Of a DNA stretch of 64,000 nucleotides, positions 24,211 to 36,827 are shown in pieces. Position numbers and translations under genes: made by a program. How positions within the stretch are numbered: position 1 is the first letter of the stretch; the number at the start of each line of letters is the position of its first letter. A model generated the notes under the pieces. The model was given only the letters and a program-made list of their open reading frames with translations. It was not told the origin of the DNA and made no database searches. Origin of the DNA: Datisca glomerata (Eukaryota > Streptophyta > Magnoliopsida > Cucurbitales > Datiscaceae); NCBI GenBank assembly GCA_003255025.1, contig QANY01007196.1, forward strand, positions 546,666 through 610,665, given 5' to 3'.

Positions 24211-27200
24211 ATGAGTCGAAGATCTAACTGGACAATAAGATCTAACCGAGGGCCCGCCCTTTCTACGCATTCAAGGGAGCCCCCAATTCCTGATGAAGTG
24301 CACAATCGAAGAAACCACCCAACCCAATGAGAGGAAATTGCTAAATTAAAGAGGTAGGTTCAAGCCCTTACCTTAACACTTAACTATCAGCGTCGAGCCC
24401 CTCCTGTTGGGACCCACAATCCAGAGCGGGACATAGAAGAGAAGGTGAAACAACAAGACCAAAACGTTGGGACTAGTGCTGGACGACCCCAAGGTGCACA
24501 TCTTAACAACCCCAAGGATCTACGCATGATGCTCAATGAAAAAGGAAGGCGCAGACTGAAGTCGAACATATCAGAAAACGATTTAGGGCTAGGGGTGAAG
24601 ATAAAACAGCTCTAAGAGTAAATAGGCGGCATGAGACGAGTTCGAGCTATGGAGGTCCCCTACTCAACAGAGGTCTTGCTTCAGCATGTAGAACCTCCAT
24701 TCATAGATGATGATCTACACGACTATGTTGTTAGGTTTAATGCGGAGGCCTTGAAAGTGGAGGGATATAGCGATGACATAGCCCTCACGGCAATGATGGC
24801 CAGGCTAAGTGATAAGAGGTTATTATGGTCCTTGGCAAAGAAGACACCCATAAGTTTTGCTGAGCTCCTTACCCGCACCCAGAAGTACATGAGCGCGGCT
24901 GACCTCCTAAGCTAGCGAGATAGGGATCGAACCAACGACAAGCCATAGGAAGAAAAGAAGGAATTTGATCAGCGGGGAAGGAAGAAAATACCCTGTGGGG
25001 AAACAAGACCGCTTGAACCAGGCAAGCAAAGTCTTTACGTGTAGACTGATTTTTTAACCTAACTCCATTAACATCACCCTAGGAGTAGATACTCATGCAA
25101 ATCAGAGCTAAGGGGTTGTTGAGATGGCAAAAAATTGAAAGGAAACCCATAGTACCGAAACAAGAATATATATTTCTTGTTTCATAAAGACCACAGGCAT
25201 CACACAACTGAATGTCATGATCTCAAATAGGAACTCAAAAAATTAGTCTAGAGAGGGTATCTCAAGGAGTATGTGGCTGCCAGACAACGAGGGCATAACC
25301 CACCGCTTCCTCGAAGGGCTGACAAGTATTGTACAGAGGCAACTTAGACTAGAGTTAGAGGAACTTAGCCCGACAAGCAAGGAGGGAACCTGATGTCTAT
25401 TTCAATACAACTTCTATAACCTCTCATTACCTTCACGGAGAGCCACATGTCACCAACACTTGTTACTTCATACTGCACAAGAAGAGGTGACCTTTACAGA
25501 TTGAGACCCAGTAGTCACCCTCGCCATTGCAAATGTTCGAGTCCATTGATTACTTATCAATGGGGGTAGCTCTGCTGACATACTAGGGATGGAAGCCCTG
25601 ATGAAAATGAGACTTGACTGTAATGACTGCATTCCCGAGGCCACAAGCCTAGTAGGCTTTGGAGGAGAAATCTTATTCCCCCATGGAAGCATTGAACTTC
25701 CAGTGACCATGGGAGAGTACCCATAGCAGGTCACGGATGACAAAGTTCTTGGTTGTCTTGGACACTAAAGCTTACAACGAGATCATGAGGCGAATATTTA
25801 TACACATGGCTAGAGCAGTGCCCTCATCCTACCACCAAGTCATGAAGCTCCCCATTTCACATGGTGTGGAAACCGTTAGAGGGGCATAGGTCCTCTAGAG
25901 AGTGTTATGCCACGTCATTGCATATGATATAAACACCCATTTTAATGCTCCAAGATCCCGAGGACATTATGGAAAAAAGATAAAGTGTCACCCCACAAGC
26001 ACCCCATTGCAAGCGACGCCTGATGACCGAGAGGAAGGTAGGGTTCACGCAGAACCAACAAAGGAGGTTATGGAAGTTGTGCTGGTTACAAGCGACCTAA
26101 AAAAAGTAACTAATATTGGGAGTAACCTCACCAGTGAATAAGAAGCTGAGCTAATTACATTCCTCTGATCTAATATGGATATCTTCACCTGGACACATGA
26201 CGGCACACAGGGATAAACCCAAAGGTCATAGTACACAGACTACAGGTGAGCCTTGAGGCTAAACCAGTCAGGCAGAAGAGGTGACAGTTTGACAAAACAA
26301 GGACCATGGCTTTTGGAGGCCCAACTCATCGAGATGTCCACTACCCCAGTGGCTAGCAAATTTAGTGATGGTGAAGAAACCTAATGGTAAGTGGAGAATA
26401 TGTGTTGACTTCACTGACCTCAACAAGACCTGCCCCGAGAATAGCTTCCCACTTTCAAGGATAGACCAGCTAGTGGATGCTTTGTCAAGGTATGAGGTTT
26501 TATGTTTCATGGATGCGTACTCGGGCTACAATCAAATAAGAATGTATCCATCGGATGAAGAAAAGATTGCATTCACCACCGAAAGAGGTTTGTATTGTTA
26601 TAGAGCCATGCCCTTTGGGTTAAAGAACGCTGGGGCCACATATCGATTCCTTGTCAACAAGATGTTTGCAAAGCAAATACGGAGGAACATGGAGGTATAC
26701 GTTGATGTCATGCCTCTTAAGAGCACCACTATTACCTCTTTCTTAACAGACCTAGTTGAAATATTTTCAACTCTAATGGAGTACAACATGAGGATTAACC
26801 TAACCAAATGTGTTTTCAAAATATGAGCAGGGAAGTTTCTTGGGTTCATAGTAAAACAAAGGAGGATTGAAGTAAACCCAGATAAGATTCAAGCCCTTAT
26901 GGAGACGCAACCACCCCGAAACATAAAAGACGTGAATGGTTGAATGTACAAGCAGCTGCCCTGAATTGGTTCGTCTCCCGAGCTACATATAGGTGCTTGC
27001 CCTTTTTTCGAGCACTAAAAAAGGAAAGGATTTTTAATGAACAAATGAATGCAACAAGGCATTTGAGTAGTTGAGGAAGTATTTAGGGAAGCCACCCTTG
27101 TTGAGCAAGCCTGCCCCATGTGAGGTTCTCTTCATGTACCTGGCTTCCACTCCAGCGGTAATTAGCTCAGCCCTAGTCAGGGAAGAATGGAAAATTTAGA

Positions 27201-29195
27201 GGCCTTTGTATTACACCATCTAAGTTCTCACTAACGTTGAGTCGCAATACCTAGACTTGGAAGAAACTAGCTTATGCGCTTGTTACCTCTGCCCGAAGAC
27301 TGAGACCCTATTTTTAGGCACACCCAATCACCATCAAGGCCAAGTATTCGCTGAAGCAGGTGTTGATGAAACCCGAAGTGTCTGGAAGGATAACTAAGTT
27401 GGCTATTGAGTTATCGAAGTTTGAAATAAAGTTTAAACCAATGACTGTAATCAAAGGTCAAGCTGTGGTTGATTTCTTGGTGGAGTTATCCCCGACCTCA
27501 GTCCAAGATGAAGAAAAGCTATGGGAACTTTATTGTCGACGGATCAAGCAACGGAGCTGGCAGCGGAGCAGGTCTTGTCCTCATCGCTCATGACCGGATC
27601 AAGCTCGAGTGTGCCCTCAAGTTCAGATTTTCAGGCGCTGCTAGCAGGCCTGAGGTTGGTTGTGGCCTGAGGGGTGAAAAATCACATAATGGATAGCGAC
27701 TCACAACTTCTAATGGGACAAGTGAAGGGGGACTTCCAAGCCAAAAAGGAACGCATGGAAAAAATATCTTACTGAAGTCAAGACCCTCCTTTTCTTGGCA
27801 TCTATCTAATCGACCACATCCCGAGGTCCTAGAACAGTAATGCGGATTCTCTGAGAAGGCTAGCCTCAGCATCTGGGCATGAGCTAGACAGGACTATCCT
27901 AGTGGAACACTTTACCTCCCCAAACGTTGAGGTGTTGAAGTATATGGAACTGAACCTCTCCTAGGTTGAGTAGACGGATCCCATCATTTACTATCTTAGT
28001 CAAGGGGAACTCCTAGAAGACAAAACTGAAGAAAGATGGATTCGGTATGCCTAGGCTCGATATACGCTACTAGAGGGAATCCTCTACCGAAAGGGGTTTT
28101 TCACTACCATACCTAAGGTGTTTGAGAAATGCGGAGGTTGACTAGTCATGAAAGAGGTGCACGAGGGAACATGCAGAAACCATCTAGGAGGGTAAGCTCT
28201 GGCACACAAACTATTAGGCAGGGCTATTTTACTGGCCCACTATGAAAAGAGATGCAAATGAAATTACGAGAATTTGTAATCACCGCCAGAAATTTGTAAC
28301 TTACCTTCAGCAGCCCCCATAGGAGCTTATGTCCGTGATTAGTCCATGGCCTTTTTCATAGTGGGGGATCGACCTCTTAGGCCCCTCCCGATGGGAAAAT
28401 GGCAAGTGAAATTCGCCATAGCAGTTGTGGATTATTTGACCAAGTGGGTTGAGGTTGAGTCATTGGCCACACTTACTAAACAAAAGATAACTGCTTTTAT
28501 GTGAAAAATATTTTATACAGATTTGGCATTCCTCATACCATTGTAACGGATAATAGGAAACAGTTCGATAGTACAAGGTTTAAGGAATTTTGTGCTTTGG
28601 CATCATGCACATCAAGTCTTCCCCGGCCCATCCTCAGGCTAATGGAAAGTGGAAGCATCAATAAGATTATCAAGCACACCCTGAAGGTAGGGCTCCAAGA
28701 CCTAAAATGAGCATGGCCTGAAGAACTTGTCGGGGTCTTATGGTCTTACCGAACCACAACTCGGGGGTCAACAAGTGAGACCCATTTCTCTCTTGCCTTG
28801 TGGATGGAAGTAATAGTTCCTATAGAAATTGGGCTGCCCATGAAAAGACAGTGCTCATATAATGAGGAGGTGAATGAAGAAGCCTCTAGAGTCCAACTCG
28901 ACCTAATCAAAGAACATCGAGAACAAGCTCGGCTAAGGACATAAGCATATAAGTAGAAGGTGGCCACCATTACAACTCACGAGTGAAGGTAAAGTCGTTC
29001 AAGGTAAATGATCTTGTACTACAAAAAGCATAGTTTGAGCCTGATTGGGTCTAGGGACCCATTGACCCCAACTGGGAGGGACCTTATAAAGTTGTCCGAG
29101 CATTTGGGCTCGGAACCTACGAGTTAGAAGATCGCTGGGGGAACATACTTAAACACCCATGGAATGCAGAACACTTGAAAGTGTATTACCCTTAA
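24211..29195 (+). pseudogene. Gypsy (Tat-type) gag-pol, degenerate
   Basis: The gag begins at ATG 24211, and the gag core lies at 24631-24915 (DLHDYVVRFNAEALKVEGY, PISFAELLTRTQKYM). The usual central gag part seems missing between these, suggesting an internal deletion. A knuckle-like HKDHRHHTTECHDLK occurs near 25185, with its first Cys lost. The protease near 25548 reads LLINGGSSADIL, where the family has LVDGGSSADIL, so the catalytic Asp is Asn. RT (26365-26826) has VKKPNGKWRICVDFTDLNK, MDAYSGYNQI and MPFGLKNAGAT, but the active site is YVDV instead of YVDD. RNase H (27525-27660, VDGSSNGAGSGAGLVLI) is frameshifted. Integrase (28370-28960) keeps GIDLLG and VTDN, but the QANG(Q)VE block is frameshifted. 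It ends VYYP-stop at 29193-29195. Confidence 0.93.
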
Positions 29196-29278
29196 GTAGA
29201 TGTATGATTTTAGGACATTAATGTATGGCTAAAATATGAATGAAAAGACCCTAAGTATGACCATTTCTTAGTATCTAT

Positions 29279-29607
29279 GGTAATTCTTAAACACTTAGGC
29301 TCCCACCGTCAGGGCAATTAAGACTCTCGGACTCTTCAAAGTAGAAGCGAACCCAATGGCCAACAAAGCAGAAGCGAACCCACGGTCATGATAATTCTTA
29401 AACACTTAGGTCGAACCCCACGGTCAAGGCAATTAAGACCCTCGGGCTCTTGAAAGTAGAAGCAAACTCGTGGGCCAATAAATCGTACCCCACGATCATG
29501 ATAATTCTTAAACTTTTGGGCCGTACCCCACAGTCATTACCAATATCATTAGGATCTTCAAGGCTGAAGTGAACTCAAGGGCCAATAGATTATACCTCAC
29601 AGCTGAG
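29279..29607 (+). repeat. Three tandem repeats of about 110 bp between pol and the 3' LTR of the gypsy element
   Basis: Units start at about 29279, 29390 and 29500, each with 'taattcttaaac', followed by a block with 'ccacggtca', then 'gcaattaagac..ctcttgaaagtagaagc' and 'gggccaata'. The third unit is the most diverged. Such arrays are known in the non-coding 3' part of Tat elements. Confidence 0.8.
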
Positions 29608-29673
29608 GTCAGCAATATCATTGAGCTCTTCAAGGCGGAAGTCAACAATATCATTGAGCTCTTCAAGGCGGAA
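29608..29673 (+). repeat. 33-bp tandem duplication
   Basis: Two nearly identical 33-base units (one difference) follow directly after the 110-bp array. The unit also resembles part of its third copy ('caatatcattaggatcttcaaggctgaagt'), so it is probably a secondary expansion of the same array. Confidence 0.85.
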
Positions 29674-30108
29674 GTCAACCTAAGAAGCCGTCAGACCTAA
29701 CCCTATGACTTATTAATACACTTTAGCCCGAACCGGCTACAACAACGGTCCATGCTAGGGGGCAGGCAAGGTCATTACTAAGACCCTAATAAATGAAGTG
29801 CAAAATTAATGCATCAAGAAACAAAATTACAATTGATATTCATAAAATCAGAAAACATCACATGTTCCATTTATATATTCTCATATGTTCCACTGCCATT
29901 ACATATTACAAAAAAAAACACAACCAAACAAGTGTTTACTGAAGATCAAGTCGGGAGGATGATGAGGAGATATGACAGACACTCTTGGGAGGAAAATGAG
30001 ATCCAAAGAGGGGTAATGCTAAAAAAGCAACCTCCTCGTTGTGGCTACGCCGACACCAAATTCTTCAAGTAAATCATCAACCCCGGTCGATCGAAACAAA
30101 GTCAGATT

Positions 30109-32574
30109 TCATTCAGCTATCTCGGCACGTCTTCGAGTAGATCTAACCTCATACCTAGCCTGTGATAACTCAACCTGCACCCTAGCAAGCTCCTCTTTTG
30201 ACTCTTTAACATCATCTTGGGCCTTGGCTAAAGTATCTTCTACCTTGGCTAGATTGTCTTCTACCAAGGCTTGTTTAGCCCCAGCCTCTATAAGTGCGTA
30301 CCTAACAAGAAGGATCTCACGCTGTAGGTTCTTGTTCTTGAGGTTAGACACTTCCACTTGCCATGCTTTGACCTTAGCAGTAGCTTTCTGAAGCTTCAAC
30401 TTTCTCCCGTACCTGTGAACGAAGAGCCGCAACCTCAACAAGGGAAGAACTCAAGTCACCACTATATGCATCATACACAATACAATAATGCTCGAGCTCC
30501 CAGGACATCTGGGCATGTTGGCATTGCGTGGCCTTAGACTCCCCAGTCAAGCACGTAGTGGCCTCGATATCCAGGTGCCGTGCAGCCCTTAACGCCTCTG
30601 AATACTCATGACGGACCACCTTCAACTCCACCTCTAAACGGGTGATCTCATCAGATGTCCATATGCCGCGACCCCCAACTCATTGGTGAGGTCCCTAATC
30701 TGAGACTTGGTGACTCATTTTCTTTGATGGCAAAGGGCCTATCTCCCTTAGCTCGCATGGCCGATACACGGGCAGCATCAAGGTCAGCCTTGAGTTGAGT
30801 CCCTTAATGCTCCAACACAGAGCACACGCCATAGATACCTAAGATAAAGATCAATCAGTAAACCTTACTAAAGATAAAGTAAATTAAAAAAAAAGAAAGA
30901 ATATAGAGATCAACCTATGTGGAGGCAGCAATACTAATGGAAGAGAGACATTAGTCCCTTAACTCTAATAGCCTCATGGTCCCATCAACTGTGAATCACT
31001 CCTTGTTCCTCTAAAAAAAATCTCCATGCCAGCCCTCATCCTAATGAGGAACTCATGTCTCCTGTCGTCATTGTGGTCATCGTTATCAGAAATAATCACC
31101 TCAGGGAGTTCTTTACTCCTAGAGGGGCCAACACTCTCATCAAAGGTAACATCTCCCACAGACTTCCCAAAGTCTTTGATATTACAAATAAGGGTACAAG
31201 TGCCCATGAACACCCCCTCGTACCTCCACCAACATCAAGGAGACCCCCGAGGGCTGGGTCGAGTCCACCAACACCATTGCTTCTACATGAACATTCCACC
31301 CCTATAGCACCAGGATCCCCTGAATCGAAAGTCACCCCGCCATCAATGGCAATCTCATCATGGGATGCGGGGACACTAGGAACAACCTCGGGATGAACCG
31401 TACCAACATCGAGGCCTATAACAGTATCAAGTACCTCTTCCCCGTGATCTTGCGGGACAATGTCACCATCATTCTCAGAAGGAGATGTTAGGTTTGCTCG
31501 GTGAGGGTGGTATGAAGTCTAGACCCAGAGGAGAAGGTGTCGCGATGCTCGTAGAGGTCTCTAAGTTGAGCTATGTCATCTCCCTCCACCCTCACCTTCT
31601 TGGTTATGCTCGTTCAGGAGGTCTGAATTCCTTCGACTCTCTGACAGAATCTGGAATGCCGATTCGATCTGCTTCAGCATCGTGTCGTTTAACTTAGGGC
31701 GGTAGCCTTTCATCTCTACGATCACAAAAACATAAGGAATAACTCCAACAGTTAATAAGTGCATATTTATATATTTGTATAAATATATTAAATTGGAATA
31801 AAGTGGGCTCGCACCAGGAGTAAGCACAAGATTCGTGAGAGTAAACATGCAAAGAACCTCCCAATACTCATCGATCGATGAGCCTTCCCGTTTGGCCTAC
31901 TCGCCATCAGTAAAAAACCAATGGTATTTGGTTTCTCTATTGTTGGATGGTAAATTAAGCACAGGTGTGCGAGACTTCCCCCCATGAGGGCTCAAATAAA
32001 ATAGCCCCACTTCTCCACGCTTGAGCTGAAATAGATTATGTATTACCTTGAAATCAATGAGAGCCTTAAGAATGATTGTCCATATCGCGTATACTCCTAA
32101 AATGTTCCTCCAAGAGTTAAAAATAAGATGATTTGAGGCACAATGTAACCTCTTGAGAGCTAGTCTCGCTATATCAGGAAGGGGAAGCTGGAGCCCAGCC
32201 TCAAAGTGGGACTGACAAAAAGGGGCGCTAGCTAGCTCCTTAGGACGAGGGAGTCGTAGTGTGGTTGAGTCAGGAATGGAGTACTTTTCCCTAAGCTCGT
32301 CCAGATGTTGCTGAGTCATGGTCTTCGGAGCAACGTCAATCGTATAAGTCTCTTTCGTGACCCCCCCAACCTCACCCTACTCATGGTCACTTTCCTCACC
32401 CCCTTCATCTGAACCAACCTTGGGATCGACCCCGTCTGAGCCGTGACTAATAGCTACTTGTGATTCACCACCCTCGTGGCCTTTAGTATCTAATGAGGGG
32501 GACTCAAAAAATTCAGCCTCAAGTGAACTCAACTCGACAAAAGAGCCATTTGGTGAATCAGAAATTGAAGACAT
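30109..32574 (-). pseudogene. Antisense extra ORF of the gypsy element: plant 'gypsy-type transposon' domain plus coiled coil, broken
   Basis: On the strand opposite to gag-pol, a frame starts MSSISDSPNGSF at 32574 with an acidic Ser/Glu-rich N-terminus. After an in-frame TAG and a one-base shift in a G run near 32365, it continues through 32319-31897 with EKYSIPDSTTLRLPRP and HFEAGLQLPLPDIARLAL. This resembles the domain known as putative gypsy-type transposon or transposase_28 (PF04195). A possible intron covers about 31820-31705, ending GATCGTAG. Acidic and basic segments follow, then a heptad-rich coiled coil (30441-30109: VEDTLAKAQDDVKESKEEL). Antisense additional ORFs are reported in Tat elements, function unknown. 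At least two lesions make this copy a pseudogene. A TATA-like CATAAATAAG at about 33050-33060 on the minus strand could have been its promoter. Confidence 0.75.
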
Positions 32575-33289
32575 GATTAAGCAATGAACGTGAAGATGAC
32601 TATGACCTAAAAAATACAACAAACAAAGGTAATTCAATGTAGAGATAAAGGGACATAATAATGCATAATGGAGATAAAGAGGCATGACTGTACAAAGGTC
32701 ATGCAATGTAGAGATAAACAGACATAACAATACCAAAAAGAGAGGATAATAAGGGCCCGACCCTTGGGACGCGACCATGCTAGCCACCGAAACCCCAGGG
32801 ACACCTAAGATCCTGGTCTCGTGGACACCCGAGGCCACGGCCTCAGGATCACTCGAGGACACGGCCTCGAGTATGACCAAGACACAAACCTTAGGGACTT
32901 TGGAGGTCCCGACCTCAAATGACCCTTTACTCCTCAAGCTCTACTCTATGGAAAATAAACAACAAGGCAAAAGGAAAATAAAGGAGATAGAGGATTACCT
33001 TGCACCAAGTGGACGAGGAATGGAAGAGTGAAAATGAGGAGGTGAAGAACCTCTTATTTATGAAGATCCAATGTTTGTTCTAGCCATCCAAATAACTCAT
33101 GGGTGGAAGGCTTAGATCACCTCAGGTAACATGACCATTATGACCACTACAATAAATACATGTCCTTTCACTTAGCCTATGGATAGGCATATAGGCTAGG
33201 ACAGTCGTGTCATATCAACATGAAAAAAGAAGCTAAACTCCCTGAGTCTGTTCTAGGGATATTATGGACATTGACAAGTTGGGGGCAAC

Positions 33290-34418
33290 TGTTATATTCA
33301 TTTTTTGGATATCTGAAAAAGACTTTTAAGGACACGTTAGAGGTTATCCGAGACTTTCTAGGTTCTCAAGTAATATTTTTTAGGATTCTAGAATATATTG
33401 AAAAAGTCTCAAGACCGGGCACCGCGAGTCCCCTGAACCTGAGGCCGAACTCCTCAAGGAGTCCCGAGGCCAGCCCTTGGGGGAACCTCGAGGCCACCCC
33501 ATCGGGGGAATCCCGAGGTGGACACCCCCAGGTCAGCCCCCAGGGGAACTATGAGGACACCCCTCGGGGCACCTCCGAGGCCACCACTAAGGGGCACCTC
33601 GAGGCCACCCCTAAGAGGCACCCGAGGTCACCTTGGGGAAGCCCGAGGCCTAGGCGCAACTATTGGTAGAGGGTCTTGAGGCGACCTCGGATACCAGCCT
33701 CAAGCCAAATATTTCAGGACCCTCGAGGGTCCTATATGGTGTTCGTTTAAATCAACTTATATTTTGACTAAATCCCAATAGAGAGAGCACGACTCACATA
33801 CATGAAATCTCCCGCATCAGTTTAAATAGGGAACCTGGGTTGAGTTAGAAGCTTGCAGAGTTTCATCGTATGCATTTAATACACCCAGACCGATCAAGGA
33901 TGAGGTATGAGACAAAGCATGAATCCCACTACCAAATGAGTCAGTCAACCTACGCTAGGCAGGGTGTCATCGTAAGCATTTATTATGGTCGATCCAATAG
34001 AGGCCGAGGATGTATATTGTGGAATACGAGGACATGTTGTCTCGATATTCGAGGTCATCACCTGATACCCTGTACCCCACCAAGCCAATTAGGGAGACCT
34101 GAAGCCGGGGGTTGGTATGAGGAGGCACCCCATTAGAGAAGAAGCCTACTACTGTATGGAGACCAACCCAGCCTCAAGGCCTGCTTCCCACTATAAATAC
34201 TATAGTAAATGCATTTTCAAAGGAACACAACAACTTCCAACAACTTCTCTACTTTGCTCTCCTTCATCTCTTACTGACTTAAGCTTCAGAGGGGTAAAAA
34301 AGAGACCACCCCATTTTCTTGGTCACCTACTTTAACTTTTTTCATTGCAAGTGTAAAGAGTGGAGTAGAGCTGAAACATTGTTGGCCTGGTTTCACCCTC
34401 GAGATTTAGCCGCCAACA
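33290..34418 (+). repeat. 3' LTR of the Tat-type gypsy element
   Basis: An LTR of 1129 bp, preceded by the purine-rich AAGTTGGGGGC. It contains the GC-rich minisatellite (33455-33635) and the TATA box CTATAAATAC at 34191-34200. It ends CCAACA at 34418, followed by TACAT. Confidence 0.92.
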
Positions 34419-35651
34419 TACATTATTTTACGTAATATTTAATTAACTATTTCATTAACCCAACAATAAAATCAAATCAACTATTTTTCTTTTACTATGC
34501 CACTTGCAACGCATAAATAAATTCAATGACAAATTGTTCAAAATTACATAGCAAAATTGTATACAGATTCTCTATTAGCAACTACTAAAAAATCATAATA
34601 ATTCATGCATGTTTGATTAAATTTTATCTGATATCACAAATTAATAAACATATAGTTTTCCTCTTTTATATATAAAAATAAATATGATATAAATAACCGT
34701 AATTTATATTTACACATTAAAATATTTAATAATCCATAACAGTTTTCCCTTTACATGTACTTTTCTTTAATAGATATGTATACCATGGTTATCAATGTCC
34801 TTCCGCTCTGGTTGGAACAAGTAAAATACTTTAGTTCTGTCACAAGAATAAAATAGAACAATGACGCAAATTTATTATATATTGGTTAAATACAATCTAA
34901 AACTAAATATAAATGATTGATGGACACCCTCATTCATGGTTTCATCCCACGGGTCTGGTCCTCCATACAAAAATGAGACGTGATATACAATTCAGTATAT
35001 TCTCCTTTATAAATTTAGTATTTTTTAAATAGTGATAGTTTATGAATAATATTTATTTTAGGGAAGAAACTAATATTTAATTTTAAAAAAATATTTGATA
35101 TTGACATGTATTCTAATCATTTAGATTTTATATTATTTATATATATGAATAGTTTATCTATCCTTAATTCAAACTTAATATTGTATTTCATTCAATCCAA
35201 TTAACGTGCATATTTTAATCTCATGAGACGAGTTGACGGACGAGTCGGGAGGGATGAAAAAATCTCAAAATTCGGTATCAGGACCATTTCGGTTCCACCA
35301 AGATCGTGACATTTTACAACACTTTTGTAAGGTTTTGGTCTTGAAATCAATAAAATATCAAATTCATGTAGGAATAATTGAAATAAATAATGATATTTTT
35401 ATGAGAATTGGGGAAAGAAAAAGTTATTTTAAAAAATATGTAGATGTATTGTAAGATGAGAAAATTATTGGTAAAGTGGATTTTTGTAAAAAAAATGGTA
35501 GGGAAAGTAATGTGAGATTTTTATTTTACCAGGCTAAATAACTTAACCATGACAAATGAGAATACTTATAACAAACATGAAAAAGTGTTGAAAAATAAAT
35601 ATACCACGTACTTTACCAAGGGGAATACTCAAACCAATCGCCCACTGAGGG

Positions 35652-36757
35652 TTATAAGTTGAAGAACAATCCTCAGAAAGTATGCAGGTTGAAGAAAGCC
35701 TTTTATGGACTGAAACAAGCTCCAGGAGCTTGGTTCAGTTGTACTGAAGCGCGTTTCCTAGGTGAAGGGTTCGAGAAGTGTGATAGTGAGCATAATTTAT
35801 TCACTAAAACAAATAAGGGAGGTGTGATCTTATTGTCAGTTTATATGTAGATGATTTAATATTTATTGGTAATGATGAATCAATGTTTGCTGAGTTTAAG
35901 AATTCCATGTTGAGGGAGTTTGATATGACGGATTTGAGGAGAATGAGGTTTTTTCTTTGCATAGAAGTATTGCAGAGGTCGAATGAGATTTATATTTGCC
36001 GGAGAAAGTATGCTTTAGAGGTGTTGAAGAGGTTTAGGATGAAGAATAACAACTCAGTATATAATCCCATTGTTCCAGGTTGTAAACTTTTTAAAGATGA
36101 GAATGGAGTTCGTGTTAATGAGACTTTGTTTAAACAAATGGTCGGATGTCTAATGTACTTCAAAGCTACAAGGCTGGACTTAATGTTTGTAGTAAGTTTG
36201 ATTAGTAGGTACATGGCTAAACCGACTGATTTGTACTTGTTGGCAGCCAAGAAGATATAACTTGAAAGGAACTACTGGACTTGGAATTTTTTACAGGAAG
36301 GGAGGGTGTGAAAGTCTGGTTGGTTATGCAGATGATGACTATGCAGGAGATCTAGAAGACAGAAAAAGCACATCAGGTTATATCTTCATGTTAGGATCTG
36401 GAATTATTGCTTGGTCCTCAAGAAAACAACCTATAGTCACACTTTCAATCACTGAAACAAAGTTCGTGGCTGCAACTGCTTATGCTGGCCAAGATGTTTG
36501 GATGAAGATGATACTTGAGAAATTGAGTCGTCTGGAGGAAAGGTAGTGTACTACAATCCTTTATGATAATAATTCCACAATTAAACTATCAAAAAACCCT
36601 GTCTTACATGGTTGAAGCAAGCACATTGATGTGCTTCCATTTTCTTCGTGATCTCACACGAGAAAGAGCAGTTAAGTTGGTTTATTGTCAAACAAAAGAT
36701 CAGCTGGTAGATGTGATGACAAAGCCCCTTACATTGGATGCGTTTCCGAAGTTTTAG
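35652..36757 (+). pseudogene. Copia gag-pol, second part (rest of RT, RNase H), degenerate
   Basis: Continuation of the copia RT after the nested insertion. VCRLKKAFYGLKQAPGAWF (35680) directly follows the VYVE.PKG motif left at 22669. The YVDD motif is present at about 35840-35855 but is reached only after a frameshift. Then come the RT thumb region (35883-36260, FKNSMLREFDMTDL; YALEVLKRFRM) and RNase H (36262-36546: VGYADDDYAGDLEDRKSTSGY and SSRKQPIVTLSITETKFVAA, where the usual TEAE is TETK). The C-terminal part with TKDQLVDVMTKPL reaches 36757. Confidence 0.93.
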
Positions 36758-36813
36758 AATCAGTTCGGAGTTTGCCGAGTTCCTGAACTAAACTAGGTGG
36801 AGTTGGGGACTAG

Positions 36814-36826
36814 TTTAAGGGAGGGA
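36814..36826 (+). other. Polypurine tract of the copia element
   Basis: TTTAAGGGAGGGA lies directly before the 3' LTR start. It is the usual plus-strand primer position. Confidence 0.8.
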
Positions 36827-36827
36827 A

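Larger units (their letters stand above)
23006..34418 (+). mobile_element. Ty3/gypsy LTR retrotransposon, Tat-type, 11.4 kb, with extra antisense ORF
   Basis: LTRs lie at 23006-24138 and 33290-34418 (1133 and 1129 bp), each starting TGTTATAT and ending AACA. Flanking pentamers CACAT (23001-23005) and TACAT (34419-34423) are a one-mismatch target duplication. A PBS starting TGGCGCCGT follows the 5' LTR. Internally the order is gag-PR-RT-RNase H-INT on plus, then about 4 kb of tandem repeats and an antisense ORF before the 3' LTR. Extra ORFs and tandem repeats between pol and the 3' LTR are described for the Tat lineage. All frames are broken. It was inserted into a CA-rich tract of the DNA element. 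Confidence 0.93.
22670..35643. mobile_element. DNA transposon (hAT-like ends) inserted in the copia RT and itself split by a gypsy element
   Basis: The copia RT stops at 22669 and resumes at about 35652. The insert starts GCCGTTTGGTACGAGTT, and its right end, read inversely, is GGGCGATTGGTTTGAGTA, which gives imperfect terminal inverted repeats (about 13 of 18). The flanking 8-mers CCTAAGGG (22662-22669) and ACTGAGGG (35644-35651) match at six of eight and fit a decayed 8-bp hAT-type target duplication. Without the gypsy insert, the element is about 1.55 kb (22670-23005 plus 34419-35643). It has no recognisable transposase and so is non-autonomous. The superfamily is inferred from ends only and could be another TIR class. 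Confidence 0.7.
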
